Shown here: in pieces, positions 16,305 through 25,433 of the stretch
How the letters are laid out: each line of letters opens with the position of its first letter
Position numbering within the stretch: position 1 is the stretch's first letter
From: Colimorpha sp034178965
GTDB lineage: Bacteria > Bacteroidota > Bacteroidia > Bacteroidales > P3
Length of the DNA: 41,158 nucleotides
Reading direction: 5' to 3'
NCBI GenBank assembly: GCA_034178965.1
Contig: JAXFQM010000152.1
Coordinates: forward strand, 1-41,158
The notes under the pieces: model-generated
What the model was told of the DNA's origin: nothing
Databases searched by the model: none
The model's input: the letters and a program-made list of their open reading frames with translations, nothing else
Program-made: the position numbers and the translations under genes

Positions 16305-17639
16305 ATGGCAAGTTTTGAAATAAAAGGTGGGCTGAAGTTAAACGGCGAGATCGTTCCGCAGGGTGCCAAGAATGAAGCGCTGCAGGTGATATGTGCCGTA
16401 TTGCTCACCAGTGACGAAGTGGTCATAGAAAACATCCCTGACATTCGCGACGTAAACAAACTTATCGACCTGCTTCGCCTACTTGGAGTGCAAGCAGACG
16501 AAATGCTTGAACAACGCAGCGACATCGGCCGCACCTTCCGTTTCCAAGCCAGCCACATAGACATGGACGCTCTCGAAAGCCCCGAGTTTACCGCCCAAGC
16601 GACGGCACTAAGGGGCAGCATCATGCTGGTGGGCCCGTTGCTGGCGCGCAAAGGCTTTGCCCTTGTGGCGCAACCAGGCGGGGACAAAATAGGCAGGCGA
16701 CGCCTTGACACACACTTCGTTGGAATGGAAAAATTGGGAGCCCTCGTGACCTACAAGCGCAACCGATATGTGGTAGAAGTCCCAGGCAACAAAAAAGATG
16801 ACAAGTTGCACGGCTGCTACATGCTGCTGGACGAAGCATCTGTAACGGGCACTGCCAACATCGTCATGGCCGCCGTTTGCGCCAAAGGCGACACCGTTAT
16901 CATGAACGCGGCATGCGAACCTTACGTTTATCAACTCTGCAACATGCTGAACCGCATGGGCGCACAAATATCTGGTGTGGGCAGCAACCGTCTCACTATC
17001 CATGGCGTTAGCGAACTGCACGGCTGCCGCCACCGACTGCTGCCCGACATGATTGAGGTGGGCAGTTTCATCGGCATGGCTGCTATGACACATGGCGATA
17101 TCACCATCAAAGACGTGCAAGTGGAGCATTTGGGGCTCATCCCTCAAGTGTTTCGCCGCTTGGGCATCGAAATATGGCAAAAAGGCAAAGACTTGGTCAT
17201 CCCGTCAAAGGACCACTATGAGATTGAGCGCTTCATGGATGGCAGCATCATGACCGTGTCCGATGCCCCGTGGCCTGGCTTCACGCCCGACCTCATCAGC
17301 ATTGCCCTCGTCACGGCCATACAAGCCAAAGGCAGCGTGCTGATTCACCAAAAGATGTTTGAGAGCCGCCTTTTCTTCGTGGACAAATTGATAGACATGG
17401 GCGCGCAAATCATTCTTTGCGACCCACACCGCGCCACCGTGATTGGACTGGACTGGGCACACCGCCTGCGCGGAGTGAAGATGGTTAGCCCCGACATACG
17501 CGCTGGCGTGGCGCTGTTGATTGCAGCACTCAGTGCAGAAGGAATAAGCCACATCGACAACATAGAACAAATAGACCGAGGGTACCAATACATAGACAAA
17601 CGCCTGCGCAAATTAGGCGCCGACATCAAACGAGTGTAG
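16305..17639 (+). CDS. murA: MurA, UDP-N-acetylglucosamine 1-carboxyvinyltransferase (Asp-type active site)
   Basis: 444 residues, slightly longer than E. coli MurA (419). Catalyses the first committed step of peptidoglycan synthesis, enolpyruvyl transfer from PEP to UDP-GlcNAc in the cytoplasm. Lys22 in QGAKNEAL is the conserved active-site lysine. The mobile-loop residue that is Cys115 in E. coli is Asp127 here (PGGDKIGRRRLDTH), codon GAC at 16683-16685. In other bacteria with Asp at this position the enzyme is active but not alkylated by fosfomycin, so intrinsic resistance is predicted. Other motifs (GTANIVMAAVCAKG, DMIEVGSFIGMA) are intact. Confidence 0.96.
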   Translation: MASFEIKGGLKLNGEIVPQGAKNEALQVICAVLLTSDEVVIENIPDIRDVNKLIDLLRLLGVQADEMLEQRSDIGRTFRFQASHIDMDALESPEFTAQATALRGSIMLVGPLLARKGFALVAQPGGDKIGRRRLDTHFVGMEKLGALVTYKRNRYVVEVPGNKKDDKLHGCYMLLDEASVTGTANIVMAAVCAKGDTVIMNAACEPYVYQLCNMLNRMGAQISGVGSNRLTIHGVSELHGCRHRLLPDMIEVGSFIGMAAMTHGDITIKDVQVEHLGLIPQVFRRLGIEIWQKGKDLVIPSKDHYEIERFMDGSIMTVSDAPWPGFTPDLISIALVTAIQAKGSVLIHQKMFESRLFFVDKLIDMGAQIILCDPHRATVIGLDWAHRLRGVKMVSPDIRAGVALLIAALSAEGISHIDNIEQIDRGYQYIDKRLRKLGADIKRV

Positions 17640-17778
17640 GCCATCGTAGGCCCAGCCAATCCTCGTCGTGGTGAGAACACAATGAGCCACAACGAAAAAT
17701 CTACGAAACAATGAAATAATGGGATATGGACGAACACATAATATTGAACCATATCTTGCCACTAAAAAAAGCATAACT

Positions 17779-18528
17779 ATGTTTAACTTTTTTCACCGAA
17801 ACAAAGAACCCAAGCCCTGCATGAGCGTGCTAAACACAGACATGCACTGCCATTTGATACCCCACGTGGACGATGGTTCAAAGGGAGACGATGAAAGCCT
17901 GGAGTGTCTCAAGACCTTGCAACAACTGGGCTATAATAAGGTTTACATCACCCCGCATTTCAACTTCCCCCGCTATCCAAACGAAGAAAGTGACATAGTG
18001 GAACGCTTTGAACGCCTGCAGAAAACGGTGGAACAACGCCGAAAAGAATGGGGGCTAACCATCGAACTGGCAGGCATAGCTGGAGAGTATCGCGTGGACG
18101 ACGGCTTCGCCGAGAAGACCCGGAACAAATCTTTCCTGACGATTGCCGGCAAATATGTCTTAATAGAACTTTCGCTGCACCAGCATCGCATGGGATTGGC
18201 CGAAACCATCTTCGACGTGCAGATGAAAGGGTACGAAATCATCCTGGCCCACCCCGAACGCTATCCCTATTTCAGCCCCCACAGCGAAGAGTTGGAGGAA
18301 CTGAAGAACGCTGGTGTCTATTTTCAACTCAACTTCTTAAGTCTCTCCGGTTTCTATGGCGATGGTGCACAAAACCGAGCCATGGGACTGCTAAAAAACG
18401 GCTGGATCGACTTCTTGGGGAGCGACATGCACAACGCCGTGTACGCGCAGGCAGCTCGCGATGCCAGCAATAACAAGAAACTGAAAAAGGTGTTGGAAGA
18501 CTACTCTTTCATGAACTCAAGTTTATAA
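17779..18528 (+). CDS. CpsB/YwqE-type PHP tyrosine-protein phosphatase
   Basis: I start the gene at the ATG at 17779 (MFNFFHRNKE), 249 residues; an in-frame ATG 20 codons upstream gives an N-terminus unlike the family. The PHP metal-binding motif TDMHCHLIPHVDDGSK is at about 20-35, followed by YITPHFNFPRY, EYRVDDGF, LAHPERYPYF and the C-terminal LGSDMHNA metal ligands. Family members are manganese-dependent phosphatases that dephosphorylate the tyrosine kinase controlling capsule or exopolysaccharide chain length. No tyrosine kinase or Wza gene is adjacent, so the partner is encoded elsewhere. 139 bp separate it from murA and 35 bp from purB. Confidence 0.87.
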   Translation: MFNFFHRNKEPKPCMSVLNTDMHCHLIPHVDDGSKGDDESLECLKTLQQLGYNKVYITPHFNFPRYPNEESDIVERFERLQKTVEQRRKEWGLTIELAGIAGEYRVDDGFAEKTRNKSFLTIAGKYVLIELSLHQHRMGLAETIFDVQMKGYEIILAHPERYPYFSPHSEELEELKNAGVYFQLNFLSLSGFYGDGAQNRAMGLLKNGWIDFLGSDMHNAVYAQAARDASNNKKLKKVLEDYSFMNSSL

Positions 18529-18563
18529 ACTCCTGACACCATAGGCCAGAAAGTAATACCATT

Positions 18564-19937
18564 ATGAAACTCAATGCATTGAACGCTGTTTCGCCCATCG
18601 ACGGACGCTATCGCAACAAAACAGAGAAACTTGCCGACTATTTTTCTGAACAAGCACTCATAAAATATCGAGTGCACGTGGAGATAGAATATTTCATCGC
18701 CTTGTGCAAGTTACCCCTACCACAACTAACAGATGTGCTGCGCAACGATTTGGAAGAGCGGCTGCGCGACATCTACCTCAACTTTTCCGTAGACGATGCC
18801 GCCCAAGTGAAAGAAATTGAAAAGACTACCAACCACGACGTGAAAGCTGTGGAATATTTCATCAAGGACCGTTTCGACCAAATGGCCGCCGATGGCACAG
18901 CGCCCCAATTGGCCAACGTGGAGGAGTTTGTGCATTTCGGACTTACCAGCCAAGACATCAACAACACCAGCGTGCCCCTCGGCATGATGGAGTGCCATCG
19001 GCAAACCCTGCTGCCAGCCTACCGCCGCATAGTCGAGACGTTAGAAGCAAAGGCACAGGAATGGAGAGACATCCCCATGCTGGCACACACCCACGGGCAA
19101 CCCGCCTCCCCCACCACGCTGGGAAAGGAAATAGAGGTTTTTGTATACCGCATGCAGCAACAACTGCGCCATTTCGAACAAACACCCTTCAGCTGCAAGT
19201 TTGGTGGGGCCACGGGCAACTTTAACGCACATCGCGTAGCTTATCCCGACATTGACTGGCGCCGCTTTGGCAACCAATTCACCTTGGAACACCTTGGATT
19301 GGAACGCCAACAATGGACTACGCAAATAGAGAACTACGACAATTTGGGTGCCTATCTCGACACTTGCAAACGCATCAACGTTATCCTCACCGACCTATGC
19401 CGCGACATGTGGTCTTACATCTCGATGGAATACTTCAAGCAGCGTATCAAGGCTGGCGAAGTGGGCAGCAGCGCCATGCCCCACAAGGTAAACCCCATCG
19501 ACTTTGAGAACGCGGAGGGCAACCTGGGACTCGCCAATGCCATCTTCGAACACCTTTCGCACAAACTACCTGTCAGCCGTCTGCAACGCGACCTTACGGA
19601 CAGCACCGTATCCCGAAACATCGGCGTGCCCATCGCCCACACACTCATCGCCCTTGCCAGTTTGGAGAAAGGTTTAGGCAAACTCATCTTGAACGAGACG
19701 GCCATCCGCAACGATTTAGAGAATAACTGGGCGGTGGTTGCCGAAGCCATACAGACCATCCTGCGCAGCATCGGCTACCCCCATCCCTACGAGGCCCTCA
19801 AACAGCTCACACGCACCAACCAACACGTCACCGAAGCCACCATTGAGGAATTTATCAACACCCTTGACATCCCCGACAACACAAAGGCACGCCTGCGCGC
19901 AATAACCCCACACAACTACGTTGGCTACACGCTATGA
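18564..19937 (+). CDS. purB: Adenylosuccinate lyase
   Basis: 457 residues, matching the long E. coli-type PurB. N-terminus LNAVSPIDGRYRNKTEKL, the HFGLTSQDINNTS and MLAHTHGQPASPTTLGKE blocks with catalytic His, and the superfamily signature GSSAMPHKVNPIDFENAEGN with the catalytic Ser in the flexible loop are all present. It performs two fumarate-releasing steps in purine synthesis (SAICAR to AICAR, adenylosuccinate to AMP). Its stop codon overlaps the start of the ABC exporter gene by 4 nt, beginning a chain of coupled genes. Confidence 0.97.
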   Translation: MKLNALNAVSPIDGRYRNKTEKLADYFSEQALIKYRVHVEIEYFIALCKLPLPQLTDVLRNDLEERLRDIYLNFSVDDAAQVKEIEKTTNHDVKAVEYFIKDRFDQMAADGTAPQLANVEEFVHFGLTSQDINNTSVPLGMMECHRQTLLPAYRRIVETLEAKAQEWRDIPMLAHTHGQPASPTTLGKEIEVFVYRMQQQLRHFEQTPFSCKFGGATGNFNAHRVAYPDIDWRRFGNQFTLEHLGLERQQWTTQIENYDNLGAYLDTCKRINVILTDLCRDMWSYISMEYFKQRIKAGEVGSSAMPHKVNPIDFENAEGNLGLANAIFEHLSHKLPVSRLQRDLTDSTVSRNIGVPIAHTLIALASLEKGLGKLILNETAIRNDLENNWAVVAEAIQTILRSIGYPHPYEALKQLTRTNQHVTEATIEEFINTLDIPDNTKARLRAITPHNYVGYTL

Positions 19938-21745
19938 ACTTCACCGCCCAACATATTCGCCCATATTTGGGTCGAACCGCAGCCTACATAGGCTGCGTGG
20001 TGCTGGGCGTTACGTTCACTATAGCCTCGGCCCTTTCAGTAGCCGATTTTCTCAAAATACTCTTCCACGAACCTGTCGCCACGTCCGCCCTGCCTGATTC
20101 CATCGTAAGCATTTGGCTGCACCAATTATATGTATGGTTGGCATCATTCGGGCAGATGAAGGCCTTGGCGCTTTTCTCGGCACTGCTTTTCTGCGTGTAC
20201 GGGCTGAAGAATGTCTTCACCTACCTTGCCGCCGTGTTGTCCAGCACTATTCGCGCCTTTGTGATAAGAGATCTACGCAACGAGATGCACCAAAACATGC
20301 TTTCGCTTCCCATCTCGTACTTCACCCGCCACCGCAAAGGGGAGACCCTTTCCCGTTTCAGCAGCGACGTGGGCGAATACGACGAGAACATTCTGGGTTC
20401 TTTGCAGATGCTGGTAACCAGCGCTACGGGCATCGTGTTGTACCTAACCATGCTCTTCTACCTGGACTACCAACTAACCCTTATTACATTGCTCTCCTTC
20501 CCCTTGGTGTCGCTGGCTATTTCGCGCATCTCCCGCCGCCTAAAGCACAGCAGTAAAGAAATGCAGGAGCAAAGTGGATACTTGATGTCGCTGATAGAGG
20601 AGACCATGGCTGGACTTAAAATCATTAAGGCATACACCGCCATCGATTTCAGCAACCAACGCTTCAACAAGGCCAATGCAGCCTACGCAAGGCTGGGAAC
20701 CCAAGTGCGCCGCCGCATCTATCTCGCCTCGCCCGTAAGCGACTTTTTGGGCAACTGCACCGTCATCGTCATCCTATTTCTTGGCTGCACATTCATCTTT
20801 CAAGGGGAGGGCTTGGAACCTGAACTCTTCATTTCCTACATCATGCTTTTTGTGCTCCTCATCATCCCTGCAAAAGACCTCAATACGGCGTTAAGCCAAA
20901 TGAAGAAAGGAGCCGCCTGCACGGAACGCATAAAACAGTTTCTCGCCACCACGCAAAAGCAGCCCGAGCCGCAGCACTTCGCACCCCCTGCATCCACTGT
21001 CTGTAACAGCATAGCCGACATTTCTTTCCAACATGTTTCCTTTTCCTACGAGGATGGCATCCCTGTATTGAACGATATCTCTTTCGACATTCCAAAAGGA
21101 AAGCGCATCGCCATCACCGGATCATCGGGAGGCGGCAAAAGCACCCTCGCAGACTTATTGATGCGCTACTACACTTGTAACCAAGGGCATATACTGGTAA
21201 ACGGGATCGACCTCGCGGAAATAGACGTGGCACAGTGGCGCAGCCATATCGGCTGTGTAGACCAAAACATGGTGCTTTTCAACGACACGGTATTCAATAA
21301 CATCGCTTTTGGCCTACCCTCTGCCACACGGCAGCAAGTGGAGGAAGCCGCACGCATTGCCAACGCGCACGATTTCATCATGCAGTTGGCTGATGGCTAC
21401 GACACCCCCATCGGCGACAACGGCAGTCAGCTTAGTGGAGGTCAACGACAACGCCTTTCCATCGCCCGCGCCATTTTGCGAAGTCCCGATCTGCTTATCC
21501 TCGACGAAGCTACCTCCGCCCTCGACACAGAGAGTGAGCGCGATGTGCAGCATGCTTTGGAAAACGCCATGAGAGGACGCACGGTGCTTATGGTGGCGCA
21601 TCGGCTCTCCACCATTGTCAATGCGGACGAGATATTGGTGCTGGAGCAAGGCCACATCGTGGAGCGCGGCACACATCAGCAACTTCTTGCGCAACAAGGC
21701 CGTTATGCTCAACTATGGAACACCTGTAAACTTGCAAGCCTATGA
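19934..21745 (+). CDS. MsbA-like ABC exporter (fused membrane and ATPase domains)
   Basis: 603 residues: a six-helix transmembrane domain (about 15-330) with the exporter-type coupling segment, then a nucleotide-binding domain with Walker A GSSGGGKS (396-403), signature LSGGQ (500-504), Walker B LLILDEA (520-526) and the switch MVAHRLST near 555. The layout is that of lipid/peptide half-transporter exporters such as MsbA, which flips lipid A core. The substrate cannot be read from the sequence. Start overlaps purB (ATGA), and the stop overlaps the next gene (ATGA). Confidence 0.92.
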   Translation: MNFTAQHIRPYLGRTAAYIGCVVLGVTFTIASALSVADFLKILFHEPVATSALPDSIVSIWLHQLYVWLASFGQMKALALFSALLFCVYGLKNVFTYLAAVLSSTIRAFVIRDLRNEMHQNMLSLPISYFTRHRKGETLSRFSSDVGEYDENILGSLQMLVTSATGIVLYLTMLFYLDYQLTLITLLSFPLVSLAISRISRRLKHSSKEMQEQSGYLMSLIEETMAGLKIIKAYTAIDFSNQRFNKANAAYARLGTQVRRRIYLASPVSDFLGNCTVIVILFLGCTFIFQGEGLEPELFISYIMLFVLLIIPAKDLNTALSQMKKGAACTERIKQFLATTQKQPEPQHFAPPASTVCNSIADISFQHVSFSYEDGIPVLNDISFDIPKGKRIAITGSSGGGKSTLADLLMRYYTCNQGHILVNGIDLAEIDVAQWRSHIGCVDQNMVLFNDTVFNNIAFGLPSATRQQVEEAARIANAHDFIMQLADGYDTPIGDNGSQLSGGQRQRLSIARAILRSPDLLILDEATSALDTESERDVQHALENAMRGRTVLMVAHRLSTIVNADEILVLEQGHIVERGTHQQLLAQQGRYAQLWNTCKLASL

Positions 21746-23409
21746 AAGACGCAGAGTCACACGTAACCAAGGGCGGCCCACGCAGGGGATGGGCCACGCT
21801 TGTCATTGTAAGTCTCTTGCTTACTTCTTGGGCGGTGCATGCCGAGGACACGCTCTCGTTTCGCCTCACAGCTGTGAACGAAGAGAACAACGCTGCGCTG
21901 CGCTGGACAAACCTGGGAGAAGGCGTCACCTACCGTGTCTACCGACGCCTGCCACAGGAAGAGGATTTTGTTCTTCGACGCACTACCACCGACTACACCA
22001 TGACCGACGGTGTAAACGTCACCATTTGCGATGACTCTGTAATCTACCGCGTAGAATGCACCATTGGCAGCACCCCCTATCGCAGCAATTCACAAGGAGT
22101 ATATTTCACCGACGATCTCCCCACTTCGTCCTGTTCGCTACGCACCGCATCGGTGGACACCACTACCCAACTCTTAATCCTCACCTGGAACACCAGTCCC
22201 GACCCCGATATTTGGGGCTATGTCATCCACAAAAAGGACAATAACGGCCGCTGGATGGCTTACGACACGGTATGGGGCAAAACAAACACACGCTACGTCG
22301 GCAACGGTCTTCCCGTAGACAGCCTGCATGCTTTTCGCATTTTTGCCTTTGACAGTTGTTTTCAGGCCAGCCCCCTCACCGAACCCTACCACAATGTCGT
22401 CCTCTCGGCTTCGCTACCGCCTTGCTCGCGACGAATCTCGGCATCGTGGAACACTTATGACAATATGCCTGGTGGCGTAAAAGCCTATTATTTTATGTCG
22501 CAAAACGACGGCGGCGCGTGGGAATCCACCTTAGTGAACAGCCCCAACAAAGAATACGACATCCCCGCAACGGTTCGAAGCACGAGAGTTATGGTTATGG
22601 TGGTTCCCAACACACCCAGCGACACGGTCTTCTCCAACATCGTATCCCTTGAGATGATGGTGCCCGACTCCGCCGACTATATTTCTCTTGACGAAGCCAC
22701 CGTCGCCGACGACAACAGCGCCGTCATTTTGAGCGGCAAGGTGGATGCCTCCTTTCAGACCGACGGCTACGCGCTGTACCGCCGCACGCAAAGCGGTGCC
22801 TGGTATCACCTTGCCACACTTCCCTACACCGGCAACGAGGACCTCTATTACATCGACCGACAGGCTCGCCCTTCCTCCGAAAGCTTCCTCTACAGGCTGG
22901 GGGTCCGCGGCGGATGCTTGGGAAACGAGACGTTCTCCGATAGCGTAGCAAACCTACTGATACGCATAGACACCACTCTGTCGGCCACTTCGCCCGACAT
23001 TCTTTGGGACGAAATTCCTAACGCCATATCGTACACCTTGGCCAAATACTCCGATGGCGCAGATACCTGCTATCGCGTGGTAGCGCAACTGCCCACCGAC
23101 ACGATACAAAGCAACTTGTTACGGCATGCCCCGAAAGTGCGTCTCTTTCTTCCCAACGCCTTCATTCCTGGACAGGGTGCCAACGGCATCTTCCGCCCCG
23201 CAAGCCCCAACGTGTCAAGCGAGAACTACTCCTTGCTTATCTTCAACCGCTACGGCCAACAAATATTCAGCACCCACGACCCCACCGAAGGCTGGGACGG
23301 CACCATGCAAGGCAAGCCGGCACCCGCGGCATCCTACGCCTACGTGGTTTTCTTCATGAGCGGAGGAAAAAGACAGGAGCAAGCAGGCACCGTTACGCTC
23401 ATCAGATGA
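21742..23409 (+). CDS. Secreted multidomain protein with T9SS type B C-terminal sorting domain
   Basis: 555 residues: signal peptide (about 1-31, ending WAVHAE), three or more fibronectin-III-like beta domains with repeated aromatic YRVYRR / YALYRRTQ strands (FRLTAVNEENNAALRW; LILTWNTSPDPDIWGYVIHK; GYALYRRTQSGAW), and a C-terminal domain of about 90 residues beginning LFLPNAFIPGQGANG with LLIFNRYGQQIF, EGWDGTMQGKPAPA and ending GTVTLIR. The last domain is the gliding-associated CHU_C / type B sorting domain, a type IX secretion signal. The protein is therefore predicted to be displayed at or released from the cell surface. It overlaps both neighbours by 4 nt, in a housekeeping operon. Confidence 0.88.
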   Translation: MKDAESHVTKGGPRRGWATLVIVSLLLTSWAVHAEDTLSFRLTAVNEENNAALRWTNLGEGVTYRVYRRLPQEEDFVLRRTTTDYTMTDGVNVTICDDSVIYRVECTIGSTPYRSNSQGVYFTDDLPTSSCSLRTASVDTTTQLLILTWNTSPDPDIWGYVIHKKDNNGRWMAYDTVWGKTNTRYVGNGLPVDSLHAFRIFAFDSCFQASPLTEPYHNVVLSASLPPCSRRISASWNTYDNMPGGVKAYYFMSQNDGGAWESTLVNSPNKEYDIPATVRSTRVMVMVVPNTPSDTVFSNIVSLEMMVPDSADYISLDEATVADDNSAVILSGKVDASFQTDGYALYRRTQSGAWYHLATLPYTGNEDLYYIDRQARPSSESFLYRLGVRGGCLGNETFSDSVANLLIRIDTTLSATSPDILWDEIPNAISYTLAKYSDGADTCYRVVAQLPTDTIQSNLLRHAPKVRLFLPNAFIPGQGANGIFRPASPNVSSENYSLLIFNRYGQQIFSTHDPTEGWDGTMQGKPAPAASYAYVVFFMSGGKRQEQAGTVTLIR

Positions 23410-24227
23410 AAAAAAACATGAAAATAGGATTATACAAACGCTCCATAGAGGAGGACTACCTGCCATTGTGGCTGCGACTCATTGAAACACTGAGAACCCA
23501 CCACATAGAGATGGTCATGCTCGACGGCTTCATCGGTAACAAGGACATCGACTTCGTCATCAGCGTAGGCGGAGACGGCACCTTGTTAAGCGCGGTGCAC
23601 GCCATCGGCAACAGGGGAGTCCCCGTGGTGGGCCTCAATTTCGGGCACCTCGGTTTTCTCACCTCTGCAGGACGCGACCATCTGGAAAACTTTGCCCACG
23701 ACATCATCTACGGAAATTACACCATAGAAGAACGCACCCTGCTGAACACCCGCTGGATATCCTCCGACATAGGCGAAGCACAGCAAAGTTACGCCCTCAA
23801 CGAAGTGTATGTGCACCGCACCGAACATCCCTCTCTGCTTACCACCGCACTTTTCGTCGATGACGAATTTGTGGCCAACTACGATGCCGACGGGCTAATC
23901 GTAGCCACCCCCACTGGCAGCACCGCCTATTCCCTTTCCTGCGGCGGCCCCATCCTCACACCCAACAGTGGCTGTTTCGTCATCACTCCCATCGCCGCGC
24001 ACACCCTCACGTTGCGCCCCGTCATTGTTTCCGACGAAGCGCATATCCGCCTTGTCACCAAAGGCAGACAGCACCACTTCTGCATGGGAATAGACTCCCG
24101 CTCGCTGACTCTGCCAAACGAGAGCGAGATCTTCATCCAACGCGCCCCCTTTGCCGTACGCTTGGTGCGTATGCACGGCCAAAATTTCTATACCGCCATC
24201 CACGAGAAACTTTCGTGGGGGAAATAA
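23406..24227 (+). CDS. nadK: NAD kinase
   Basis: 273 residues. The diacylglycerol-kinase-fold signature GGDGTLL is at 55-61, followed by GLNFGHLGFLT, the ALNEVYVHR segment carrying the NE motif, and DADGLIVATPTGSTAYSLSCGGP. The enzyme phosphorylates NAD to NADP in the cytoplasm. The start overlaps the stop of the secreted-protein gene (ATGA); a second possible start lies 12 nt downstream. The downstream arginase-fold gene begins 30 bp later. Confidence 0.96.
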   Translation: MKKNMKIGLYKRSIEEDYLPLWLRLIETLRTHHIEMVMLDGFIGNKDIDFVISVGGDGTLLSAVHAIGNRGVPVVGLNFGHLGFLTSAGRDHLENFAHDIIYGNYTIEERTLLNTRWISSDIGEAQQSYALNEVYVHRTEHPSLLTTALFVDDEFVANYDADGLIVATPTGSTAYSLSCGGPILTPNSGCFVITPIAAHTLTLRPVIVSDEAHIRLVTKGRQHHFCMGIDSRSLTLPNESEIFIQRAPFAVRLVRMHGQNFYTAIHEKLSWGK

Positions 24228-24257
24228 GCAAGTTACGTCATTAATGCAAGCAAGCAG

Positions 24258-25433
24258 ATGAAATTAGAAAACTATTTCGCTCCGCTATCGCCCGAAGCCA
24301 TCCCGTACGAGAAAAACGATTATCTGCCCTCGCTGGGCCAACGCATAAACGCCTATTGGCAAAACGGAACATACCCTGACTTATCTCAAGTGAGCCTCGC
24401 CTTACTGGGCGTTTGCGATGAACGAGGCAGCGACAGCAACAACGACGGGGCCTGCGCCCCCGACGCAATACGCAGCCATCTGTATGGTTTGGCCTTGCCA
24501 AACCAAAATTTTCAGTGCGCCGACTTGGGCAACCTCGTTTTAGGGCACAGTTTGGACGATACATGCTTCGCTCTCACCGAAATTGTATCCGAACTGCTGG
24601 AAAAGAATATCACCGTAGTCATCCTCGGCGGCAGCCAATCTCTTGCCATGGCCAACTATAAAGCCTACGAATCCTTGGGGCGCATCATCAACGTTGCCTC
24701 CATCGACGCCCGCTTCGACATTGAGGAGCAAGCCACGCTGAATGCCCGCTCTTGGATATACCACATTGTCCTTCAACAACCCAACTACCTGTTCAATTTC
24801 GCCAACCTGGCCCACCAAAGTTACTTATGTGGCGAAAGGATGTTGTCGCTTATGGAGCAACTCCAATTCGATGTCATTCGCCTTGGCGACCTGCAAGGCA
24901 ACGGCATAACCGCTGCCGAGCCATTGCTGCGCTGGAGCGACATGGTGAGCGTGGATCTCTGCTCGGTGCGATGGAGCGATGCCCCTGCGGCACGCGGCGT
25001 TTCGCCGCATGGCCTCTATGGCGAGCAACTGTGCCAACTGATGCGCTTTGCTGGCATGAGCGACAAGGTGAGCAGCATTGGCTTCTACGAGTTAGACGCT
25101 GCCCGCGACACCGACGGACACACCGCCTCCCTTGCGGCGCAAGCCATTTGGCATTTCTTGGAAGGCTTCTTTGCACGCATGGGCGACAGCCCTTATTACG
25201 ACAAGGCTAACTATCGCCGTTTCTTGGTACCACTTAACGGCTGCATGCAGGAAATCGTGTTCTACAAAAGCAAGAAAAGCGACCGTTGGTGGATGCAGGT
25301 CCCCAGCGAGGAGGAAAACAGTACACGCTATAAACGCCACCTGCTCATACCCTGCACCTACGATGACTACCAGCAAGCCCTGAAGAACGAGTTGCCCGCT
25401 CGGTGGTGGCGCGTGTACCAACGTGTGAATTAG
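24258..25433 (+). CDS. Arginase/formimidoylglutamase-fold protein with degenerate metal site
   Basis: 391 residues. The arginase-fold landmarks are recognisable but altered: GGSQS at 124-128 where active enzymes have GGDHS (His becomes Gln127), DARFD at 150-154 in place of DAHxD (His becomes Arg152), and SVDLCSV around 231-237 in place of SxDxDxxDP (second Asp becomes Cys235). Several Mn ligands are thus missing, so arginase chemistry is unlikely; the protein may be a pseudoenzyme or bind something else. The last ~120 residues form an extension beyond the arginase core (CMQEIVFYKSKKSDRWWMQVP). My recollection is that Bacteroidota commonly carry such a GGSQ-type member. It follows nadK by 30 bp and ends on a stop overlapping the convergent neighbour. 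Confidence 0.8.
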   Translation: MKLENYFAPLSPEAIPYEKNDYLPSLGQRINAYWQNGTYPDLSQVSLALLGVCDERGSDSNNDGACAPDAIRSHLYGLALPNQNFQCADLGNLVLGHSLDDTCFALTEIVSELLEKNITVVILGGSQSLAMANYKAYESLGRIINVASIDARFDIEEQATLNARSWIYHIVLQQPNYLFNFANLAHQSYLCGERMLSLMEQLQFDVIRLGDLQGNGITAAEPLLRWSDMVSVDLCSVRWSDAPAARGVSPHGLYGEQLCQLMRFAGMSDKVSSIGFYELDAARDTDGHTASLAAQAIWHFLEGFFARMGDSPYYDKANYRRFLVPLNGCMQEIVFYKSKKSDRWWMQVPSEEENSTRYKRHLLIPCTYDDYQQALKNELPARWWRVYQRVN

